Both the position numbers and the translations under genes were made by a program. Below the pieces are notes generated by a model, which made no database searches, was not told the DNA's origin, and saw only the letters and a program-made list of their open reading frames with translations. From contig JAETXT010000001.1 in NCBI GenBank assembly GCA_019188255.1, positions 4,278,001 to 4,342,000 on the forward strand: 64,000 nucleotides of DNA. The letters run 5' to 3'. The stretch is from Verticillium longisporum. Its lineage: Eukaryota > Ascomycota > Sordariomycetes > Glomerellales > Plectosphaerellaceae. Shown here piece by piece: positions 20,158 to 30,063 of this stretch; the stretch's first letter is position 1; every line of letters starts with the position of its first letter.

Positions 20158-23100
20158 GTAGCTTTATTATATTTTTAGAGTTTTTCTAGAGCATTTTTAT
20201 TATATTTTTATATCGTTTAAGCTATATCGATATAAAGGAGTCGCTTTAATAGCTCCCCCTTAGTTTATAGTTTTTATTTATTATTCTAATATTATTTAGG
20301 GGTAGTCCGCTTTAATAGGCTATTTAATTAATAGTAATATTTATTTAAGATTAAATTAAATATATTATAGTTATATAGCTTATTCTAGGCTTCTTCTTTA
20401 TTTTCGTTATAATTATTTATTAATAAGAGTCTATAAGCTTATTATTTTCTTAGATTAAGCTATATTATTCTTCGAATTCCTTTAATATATTAATATCTTT
20501 AAGTCTAGAGATTAGTTCCTATATTAGTTCGGAGTATCCTTATTATAGTATTAGTACTTCTCGATAGGACCTTCTACTTCTTTATTACATCCTTATATAG
20601 AATATCTTATCGATTAGCTATATTATTCTAGTAATATCCTTATAGATAGGCTTAGGTCGCTTATCGTATACTAGCTATCTTAGTAGGGGGTTATTATAAG
20701 TCTAATAAAGGAGGTCTATATAGAACCTAGGGTATACCCTACTTAGTACGTTAAGCTCTACTATATATAAGCTAATAACCTTTATTATATAATATTTCTA
20801 ATATAATTAGTCGAGCTTCTTAGATAGCCTCCTTATCTTAAAGTTAATTAATAATAGCTAAATATAATTACTTACCCTATATCTTTCTAATAGTTATTTT
20901 TAGCAGTTAGCGTTTTCCTCTATCCTTATCTAGGCTATTATTATACTAGCTTATATAAAGTCCGTTATTTCCTAGAAGCATTCTATTAGTTCTCTCGCTT
21001 TAAATTTATAATATCCTAATAATAGTATCTAGCTAATTTATATCTAGTCGATATAGTAACTATAGGTAGCGAAGAAGGGGCTTACCCTAGTTATCGAATT
21101 AGCTTAATTATTAATAGCTAGCTAGGCGGTTACTAGGTAGCTATATTAATCGTCCTATATATAATAGATATAAGGCCTAAAGTACGCTTATATCTCCGAA
21201 TTAAGCTACTTTAAACTCCTATCTATCTATAAGTAATATACTATACTAAATCGCTACTTTATATTAATAAGTAGATAGAAGTAAGCCTAGAACTTACTTA
21301 TCTAGTTCGAGCCTCTATTATTAATTATCGACTTTAGTATTCTATAGTATCGGAAGTAGTAATTTAAGAACTATTTAATATAAGCTTCTATATCTATTAA
21401 CCCTATTATTTCTAGGGTAACCGATTTCGAGAGCCTATTAGTAATTAACTATAAATAGCGTAGCTTCCCGGGCCCTACTAGTAGTAGGTCTATTATAAAA
21501 TCTATAGTAAGGTCGTAATAGATACGCTATAGGATTAATAGGGGTTTTAAGAGGCTATACTTTAAATTATATTAGATCTTCGACTATTTATATATACTAT
21601 AGTTCCTAAGGAATTATCGTATATCCTATAATTACCTTAGCTAGAAGAACTATTAAGCTATAGCTACGATTATATTATCCCTACTTATATAGCTATAAGT
21701 CTTAATATTATAGGTCTTTTAGATAATCTTTATTTATAATACTTTATTATCTTAGCTACTAAGTACTTATTTCCTCTCTCTAAACATTAAATCGCTTATA
21801 ATATCGATATTATATTCTAATATCTATACTCTTAATTATAAGTTAAGGGAAAACTAGCGGTCTTTTTATAAAATTATTACTTTCGTAGTATAGTACTATT
21901 AATCCCTTTCCTAGGCTTCGATCTAAAGTCTCTTAAGCTTAGTATTTATTAGGAAGTATACTTTAAGTCCCCTAATTATATTAATATATCTAATACTTAG
22001 GGTATATTCTTAGTAACTTTTTATAATATTATTATTAAATATCTATAAATAGTATATTTATATTAAACTATCTACTCTAATCGGTACTATATTTTATTTA
22101 TAATAGGAGAGCGTATCTATAGCTATATTCTTATTACCCTTCCTATATATTAGCTAGAGGTTAAACTCTACTAACTATCTAGCCTAATAACTCTATCTTT
22201 TTAATAGATCTCGCTTAATTATAAAGTACTCTAAGTTCTTATAATCGGTTAATATAGTAAGCTTATAGCTCTTTAGCTCTATCCTCTATATTTCTAAGTA
22301 TTAGATTACTATTAGGAGCTCTTTATCGTAGATAGGGTAATTATACTTAGCCCCTATTAGTTTATAAGAATAATATATTATTACTCTTTATTAGCTATCC
22401 TTAGCTATTTAAGATATTACTCCTCCTATAGCTATCCTAGAATAGTCGGTTTCTATTAAGGTATCTAGGGCTAAGTCGAAGTCTATAAGTATTAGCTTTT
22501 CTTAGAAGCGCCTTTTTAGTTCTTAGAATACTATTTCTTCTTTATTTCCCTATTTAAAAATTATATTCTTTCTAGTAAGTTTCGTTAAAGGTATTACTAG
22601 TTCTATAAAGTCCTATATAAAGATATAATAATAGTTTACGAAGCTAAGGAAACTCTATATCCTTATAATTATTATTAGTACCTCCTATTCTAAGATAGCT
22701 CTTAGCTTCTTAGGGTTATAAGATACCCCTTTTCTAGCCTCGATAATAAATCTAAGGTATTTTATTTTAATTATATTAAACTTATACTTCTTTAAATTAA
22801 AATATAGCCTAGCTATTATAAATAACTTAAATACCTATTAGATCTTCGCTTTATAGTCTCTCTAAGACTTATTAGAATAGATTAGGATATCGTCTATATA
22901 TACTATAATATAATTATTTAGATACTCCTTAAGGATATTATTAATATACTTCTAGAAAGTCGCTAGAGTATTACTTAGGCTAAATAGGTATACTAGCTAT
23001 TCGAATAGCCTAAATTATATCCTAATGGCCGTTTTCTCCTTATACCTAAGTACTATCCTAATCGTATAGAAGGCTATTATTATATCGAGTTTCGTAAACT

Positions 23101-25265
23101 ACTTTATATTAATTAGGTTATAAAGTATTTCTATAATTAATAATAAAGGGTAATAGTTTTACTTTAATATTATATTAAATACTCTATAATTATAATAAAA
23201 ACGTAGTCCTCCTCTTAGTTTCTTTATAAAGAGTATTAGCGCTAAACTAGCTAAATTATTAGCTTATATAAATCCTTTATTAAGGAGGTCTATTAAAGTC
23301 TTCTTTAGGATTAAGAGCTCTTCCCGGTTTATTTAATATAATAGCCCTTAGAATAGTTTAGCTTCTTTACTATTATTATTTTACTTTAAGTTTACTTTAT
23401 AGTCTATATTAGGTTAGTATAGGGGTAGCTCCTCTACCTTCTTAGCTAAAAATAGGTTAAGGAATTCCTATAAGATATTTATAGATATAAAGTCCTTAGG
23501 CTAAATAGTAGTCTTTAATATTAATATTCTAGTAATATTTAAGAAGCTTATTACTCTAATCGTATAGTCGGCGGATTTCCCCTTTATCGTTCCTCTATAG
23601 GCCTACTAGTACTTAGCTATAAATATATTACTAATTATTAGCTTTATTACTCTTATTTCTTAAGAGACCTTCGTTTCTACTTCTCTTCTTATCTATAAAT
23701 ATATTTATATTAAACTATATTATAAGTAATCCTTCTAGGGGTCTAAGAGGATATTATTAAACTATATCTAAAGTAAGCCTAGGAATAGGTTATTTATTAA
23801 GCTAGGTATTATATAAATATATATCATTTAGATATAGCCTCCTATATCTAGGGGTAATATAGTAATACTTTTACTTATTTACGTATCTATTTATACTAAG
23901 AAACCGCTAAAGGGGCGTCTTCTCTTATTAATTATAAATAAGTAAAGTTTCCTTATAAGGGTTTCGTTTATAGCTATATAGTAATTATAACCGGAATCTA
24001 TAAAGGCTCGGATTAAGTATTTACTTATAAATACTCCTATTATTACTAATTTATAATATATAAACTATTAAAACGTATTCTATCCTAAGTCCTCGCCCCT
24101 TAACTTCCCTAATACTTAACTTTATATTAGGGTTCTTCTTTTCCCGAATCTTATTCTAATTTACTAATATCTCCTATTAACCCTTTATTATTATAGCTTT
24201 ATCGTAATTATATATTAATAGTAGCTTTTATAACCCTAATCTAGGTCTTATATTATTTATTATAATATTAAATAATATATCCCTTCTTCTAATACCTATA
24301 ATATATTTACGTATCTTTCCTTATAAATCGTTTCTCCTATTTAATCCTAATTTAATTAATATTAGATATATATATATCCCTATCGTAATCTCGCTATATA
24401 GGAGTAGCGGTTTCGCTTTAGCTATATCCTCGATAAACTCTTATTATATTATTAAGTTTTCCCGAGATCTATAATATTCTCTTAATCTAGTCGATATATT
24501 CTTAGGGTAGGTCTATAATAATTAAATAATAGGATAGCTCTTAATTTAAAGCGCTTATTAAATAATTAATCTTTATATCGTCGGATTATCCCGATTTACT
24601 TATTTACGTAATAAGCCTTTTAAACTCTAATATAAACTATAAAAATAATACCCCTTCGCCCTATTAGAGCGTTTATAATCTTATAGCTATATAGAGGGCT
24701 TCGTTAAAGTCGAGGTAGTTTTAATCGAGGTATTATATAAACCTTTTAAGTAAAAAGCTCTTATTAGGCCTTCTTTAAATATAGAATATAGTAACTATTT
24801 ATTAGGGAGATTAGTCTAAGTAGCTATTAATAAAGTATTATAGAGCTCTATCGCTATTATAGTAATCTATATCTAGTATAATCTTATTATATATCTATTA
24901 CGATTATATTATATATTCTAAGTATTTTCCCGAAAACTTCATAAGAGGGGGTAGGTATTTCCTTATAGTTATTATTTAAATAGTTAATCTAGTTAGTAAA
25001 TCGTTAATAAATAGGGGGTTAATTATAACCGATAGGTTTAATACTATTAATAGCCGTTCTATATATTCTTAGTTCTATTCTACTAATAACTATTATTAGT
25101 ATATAATAGCTTCTAGGGGGTATATATTATCCTATACTATCTATCTAATATAGCGATTAATTATTTCGTCCTATAATAGGTTACTACTCTATAGCTACGA
25201 GTTCGTATCGTTATCTAGGGGAGGGAGGCTAACGTAGTCTATAGCTAATTATTAATCTAGTAATA

Positions 25266-25475
25266 TATAAGGGGCTAGTCGTCGAGCATTACGCTAGGAT
25301 AAGGCCTTAAATATATTATTACTAGATAAAGAATAAGAATAAGAAGAATACTATAATAGCTCTTTATGCCCCTTTATAATAGAAAATAAGGGGTCGTATA
25401 GGAGCCCACCTACGAACTAGCTACTAAGGCGCAGCCTCAGCTTTGTGGCTTAGCCGGGTATAACCCGTAATAACA
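25266..25475 (-). repeat. 5' LTR of the gypsy element
   Basis: 210 bp. The outer edge (right, about 25428-25475, AGGCGCAGCCTCAG onwards) is unmutated. The inner edge shows C-to-T and G-to-A changes against the 3' LTR. Confidence 0.9.
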
Positions 25476-28012
25476 AACTCATACATCGTGTCCTTTCCGA
25501 AAAACGGGTTCGCACCACCGCTCAAAAATAATTCGGCCACACTTTCATGGACAAGCTGTACCACTCGGCCGTCTCCTGAAGTGCTGTCAAGTGAGCCGGC
25601 GCCTGCGAGCGACGTTACATCGTCGTATAGCGCGTTTATAAATTGTTCGTCGGATCTGATTTCTAGTAGACCCTGCGAAAGACTTCTGATTTGCCGTGCC
25701 AGCTGAGAATCTGTCTATGTGCAGTGTTCGGATCTGTCCCATTGTTCCAAGGACTTTGGAGGGTCTGGTCGAAGAAATGCCAGGATGTGATGCCATTCAC
25801 GGAGTCGGAGGCGCCTTTGAGCGAGGATGGTCCACTGAAAGAGCTGTAAGGCAATGTCAACATCCCCTATGTCGACTTCTTCTAGAATATCTGTAAAGAC
25901 ATTTCTTAGGCCGGGTCGAAGAGACATTTCCCGATTGACAACGTGTTTCGGGTTCTTGCCTTCTTCAAGATCTCGCAAGGCTCCATCCACAGCTAGAATG
26001 ACCCAAAGAAAAACTCCGTTGGCTTTTTCAAGAATGTGATCGCGAACCTGAGCCAGGTCTTCTTGTGGGATGTCTGAACTGTCAAGCCTCAGAGTCGTAT
26101 ATTGCTTGATGTCTTCAAGGTTGCATGATTCCATTTGGAATCCAAGGGAGCTGTGAAGCGCTGAAGTCAAGTTAGCACGAAGGGATAAGCAGACAATCAG
26201 CTGTACCTTAGCGCCTCGAGCAGAGTCTATCAGTGATAGGAAGAAGATTGTCAGCTCGCGAACAGCCATTGAGCTGTTTTCGTCTAGAGCATCAATGAAG
26301 ATATACGCCCTTCTTGGGGAGAACTTTCGATTTGAGAAGATGCGTGTCAAGCGTTTCCCGAGAAAGTGTTTCCCGAGAGAGGTTGCAGAGCCGCAAAGAT
26401 TGCTTAGCTTTTGTGTTTCTGAAAGCACTGGGTCATCGTGTGACTCACCCTGCAACGCCCCAACACATGCTGGATGCAAATAACAAAGCTGATAGATCAC
26501 TGAGCGGAACATTCCTTCGACAGAATGCTCAGCCTCTTGTCCGCGACGGTTGAAAGTGTGCAACTACACATGCATCTTGTTGATGAGTGCGCAAGTGTTC
26601 GAAGCTGCTTTTCATCAGAGTCGACTTGCCTGAGCCGGGCTTTCCGAGGAGTCGTATCAGGCCACGATGTTGGTCAACATCCTTATCCTGCGTCCAGGGC
26701 CTGAAGACTGAGCAGTTTGCCAGCCACATACACGTATTTTGCACCGGCTCATCAATGCTTAGCCGCCGAAAATGCATTTCCGGAAACACGTAGACATGGA
26801 GGATTGCTGCTTGCCGGTCAGTGAGTTCCAGAATGTGAAAGATAATAATTTCATGATCTGGTGAGCCAACCCTTTTCTGCATTGTTAAAAATCGGTTTTC
26901 TTGGCGATAGGTCAAGGTTTGGGGGTGTCATCTAGTATGCAGTCCGATCGAATAGCCAGATGTGGACCTTATGTACGATGCCGTCGTAGATCTCAATTAG
27001 TTCAGCCGCCAACTTTTAGTAGTTCGGATCGCTACACGACGAGAACCGGCAGATTGACCTATAATCACCGTCCAAAACTTCTGCCCGTTCTCGCGTATCC
27101 CCGAGGCATGATGAGATGTCTGGCACAACCAGTGTTCTCTGAGGTCAGCGCGAAATCCTCTACAGCGATTTCCCTACACTGAGTTACCTTCGACATCCTG
27201 GATTGTCCAAATTTAACTGGTAGCTTTGGGGGCAATTTCTCCTGAAATGTCTTGACACGAAAGTTGTACTTGAGCCAGAGTGCAGAAAAAGCGTCCTGGC
27301 ATCGCTCCAGATCAGAATTCTTGAGACATAGGCTGTCAAGAATCCACGCATTAGTGTCCATAAGGACGAAACTAGCCAATTTCCGCGAGATCTCCCCGAC
27401 ATGCGCAGCTGGACTGCCCCGATGCGGGGTGCCCATGAAAACGATGCCAATTATATTGTTGAGAATGTGCGTGACCACGGGGTAGGGCGAGCCGGAACAT
27501 AATACCAAGGTCTTGAAAACGATCAGAAACAGCCCATAAACTCAAAGACTTTGACGTTCGAGTACCTCCTTTGGTAAAATCCCGCCAAGGGGGTGGGTTA
27601 CGAAGATCACGGGCCTCCCCGGCGGTTTCTTGCACCACAATTCCTGAAGGAGATCCTTGCTGTGAGTGAAGATGCTGTTCCAATTCACGGCTCCTGCCCG
27701 ATGTGGGATTACGATGGCTTTGTTGTAGCCGAAGACCATAATACGGGCTTCTGAACAGTCATTTGGAAGGAAGTCGCTGGGCCAGAAGGGTTGGGACGTC
27801 CGCTCATCACCAGCGGCGGCCGAATGTCGCTCAGTAGACTTAGTGCGTGAAAGGAACCGCCACATCTTTGATGCGGACTGACGGCCCCCCTGGCTATTTG
27901 CTTGCGACGAACTCTCCTCCCCAAAATCAACTTTTTCCGTCGAGGTACCTGCCGGATTTGTATCGCCGGCCCATGTCCTGAATGGTTGACCTTGCAGTCC
28001 ATGGATCAGGAT
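25476..28012 (-). pseudogene. NLR-like gene, alpha/beta hydrolase plus NACHT, broken
   Basis: Fungal NLR-like protein of the non-self recognition (heterokaryon-incompatibility) type. From about 28012: an alpha/beta hydrolase (SesB-like) domain with IILIHGLQGQPFRTW, the nucleophile elbow near 27585-27600 reading THPLGG, then GIVFMGTPHRGS. After an intron (27187-27139) come VVPDISSCLGDTRERAEVLD and DPNY. Next is a NACHT module with YVFPEMHFRRL, NTCMWL, the P-loop LLGKPGSGKSTLMK, the Walker B-like YIFIDALDE, and a winged-helix region ending VQLVHESVAELFLSGG. Lesions: TAA at 27016-27018, a frameshift near 26552, TAG at 25715-25717, Ser-to-Pro at the nucleophile (27590-27592), and truncation by the gypsy LTR at 25475. 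The first exon is unresolved; a TATATAAG lies near 28132-28139. Confidence 0.85.
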
Positions 28013-28131
28013 GATGCTGTGTATTATATCAGCTGAATTCCGTAAGAAAAATGTTATTAGACCAAATAGAACGATGTGTATTCAAGAACTGGCCCATCAG
28101 CGGGCTGATATACCACAAAAAACCCCGTCTC

Positions 28132-28139
28132 TTATATAC
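28132..28139 (-). promoter_or_regulatory. TATA box of the broken NLR gene
   Basis: TATATAAG on the minus strand, about 120 bp upstream of the hydrolase exon. Confidence 0.35.
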
Positions 28140-28975
28140 CTTGGCCTTAGCTGTTACTGTAAATACTGTTGGAGGTGAGGCTTACCTGGCATCTTGTTTC
28201 GGTTGCTGGGCGCCCGCACCCCGGCCTCAAGCATAGCCTATGGCGATATGGAAGCGCACATTGCAGCGTCGTTGTCCATAACTCTGGAGTGGTTTCGAGT
28301 ACGACGAAAAGAACAAGGCCCACTGTCATGCCATATGTATTGGGCCAAGTCCCTAGAGATGAATGACCAGGCTCCGAGCTGCGGGAGTCTTATGATGGCA
28401 AAAACGAAGCATCACGTGTCCCATGCAAGGTGGAGGAACTGACCTATCAACAACTGAATGAACGAGACGCTGACAAGAATCTGATTGAGGGACCAGAAGT
28501 GAGCGCCGTGCTGCTTGGGGTCTTTGGCTGTCAGACAGGTACACAGGTACCTACCTTGGGCTAAGGTACCTTGCCTTGCCTTGCCTTATACAAGGTACCT
28601 CTCCAGCGATGCTGGTCAGCGCCTGGCATGAAACGAGATGGAGCATCTTGATCTCACTTGGCGCCATTGACAACCCCAAACCAGGCTCTCTTGCGTCCTC
28701 AAATGCATATTTTTGACGTTTTGGTAAAAGAGTCCGATTATTGACCTTCAGCTGGAACCCACTTTCCCAGCTCCCGTCGTCTTGCACCGTGCATTTTCAT
28801 CATTTGTGTCTTGATGTCACACTCCTAAGAGCGGCCCAGGTTTGTTGCATGCTTCCTCGACTATGATTAGAATGTCGTGGGTTCGATGAAGTCGTACAAG
28901 GGCCGTTTTTACAAACAAAGGTGCAGCAGCAGCAGTAAGCTGAAGCACAGGACCCCGGTGCGATGGAGGATGCAT
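28140..28975. other. Intergenic with CCTTG tandem and GGTACC cluster
   Basis: No convincing gene. About 28540-28605 holds several AGGTACCT-type palindromes around a short CCTTG tandem (TTGCCTTGCCTTGCCTT). Confidence 0.5.
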
Positions 28976-30063
28976 CTATGCTGGAGCTCTTCTATTGGGA
29001 CTGAGCCGATTCATCTCCTCCGCCTCCTCACCAGCAACACCTTCATAGTCCGAGTCTCCGCTTGATCGGAGTCCACCCCTTTTCAAAGAGGCCACAAATC
29101 CAAGGACGAGCGCTGCTGCGGAGGGAAACCCCACGTCTATCAAGACATCCATATTCGCCGAGAAGGGACCAGGAGCCACGGGATCGATCTCGTACGCGAA
29201 CGCAAAGTACATATTCCAGGTGCTCCTGATCAGAACGAGAAACGACGCCACAAGACAGTACAACGCAAGCTAGACAGTCAGCATCAACTCCCCAAGTACG
29301 GCGAGACAACCTACCTTGTCGAGCCCGGCCGCCTCCTTCGTCCTCCTCCACGCGAACACACCAGTGCTACAGAGCACCATTGCCTGCATGGAGCTGATGA
29401 GGTCATATCCAATCTGCCACCTCGTGGCCGTCTGCGCAACGTCGCCGTCGGCGCCCTCGGCCTTGGTGCCCGCATCATACGAGTTGCTGTTGCCCCTCGC
29501 CGCCTGGGTGAATCCGAACCGGAGCACGGCGAATGCACACAGCCCAGCGGACAGGAATCGCACAAGATCAAAGACCTTGCCGTGCGTGAAGGGTTCCTGC
29601 CAGACGTAGTTGACGGCTGCCAGCAGCGCACCGGCGTAGAACAGCAGGGCGACGGACAGGAGGGCTGTGCCGACGTTTTTGGCCATTTCGCCGACATCGC
29701 GGAGGCGCATGAGGATCTCGGCCAGGGAGGCTGTGGCGGGGCCGTGGATGTCGGGGGTCGTCGAGGCAAGGTGGGAAAGCGTCAGGGTGCTTATCGCGAG
29801 GAAGACATTGGCGCTGCAATTGCCGGGTTAGCTGGTGCGAGGGCGGCTGAGGGGTTCAGCGAGAGGAACACGTACAGCGCGAAGGCGAGAACGCCATGTT
29901 TTGCCCAAGGAACGAAGCGACGTGTCGGGTCCTCATCGCGGGGTACGGCGAGGAGCAGGTAGATATAGGCACTCGAGAGAACGACGGCGAGGATGGGGTA
30001 GATGGTCGTGGCGAGGAGTTGCTCCTCTGCAGGATCGTCGGTGAAAATGCCGTCGGAGACCAT
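28976..30063 (-). CDS. Seven-transmembrane fungal protein
   Basis: Three exons on the minus strand: 30063-29876, 29813-29315 and 29269-28976, with introns of 62 and 45 bp, giving 326 residues. After a short acidic N-terminus (MVSDGIFTDDPAEEQ), seven hydrophobic segments follow, for example YPILAVVLSSAYIYLLLAV, GTALLSVALLFYAGALLAAV, FLSAGLCAFAVLRFGF, YCLVASFLVLIRSTW and DVGFPSAAALVLGFVASL. The tail is cytosolic-looking and charged (SGDSDYEGVAGEEAEEMNR). Topology is like that of the protein at 15947-17049, but I see no clear sequence match between them. Function unknown. Splice phases are consistent and no lesion is present. Confidence 0.8.

Larger units (their letters stand above)
18635..25475 (-). 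mobile_element. Ty3/gypsy LTR retrotransposon, RIP-degraded, inserted in an NLR gene
   Basis: A 6841 bp element with 210 bp LTRs (18635-18844 and 25266-25475) that begin TGTTATTACGGG and end CCCCTTACA on the minus strand. It therefore reads right to left. RIP has filled the interior with stop codons, but minus-strand translation still shows reverse transcriptase (VYIDDILIYS near 22880-22910) and Ty3-type RNase H (YDKELL, TDYKNLEYF, ending in ADALS-like sequence, about 22100-22400). A purine run AAAGGGGGATA adjoins the 3' LTR, as expected for a polypurine tract. No 5-bp target duplication is evident; the flanks share only TT(T). Confidence 0.9.

Noticed and set aside
18630..25480. Five-base target duplication of the gypsy element
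   Set aside because: The flanks AATAAA and AACTC do not match; only TT(T) is shared.
28187..28260. First exon of the NLR gene starting MLEAGVRAPSNRN
   Set aside because: Splicing from its GTAAGC donor gives the wrong phase for the hydrolase exon, so the true 5' end stays open.
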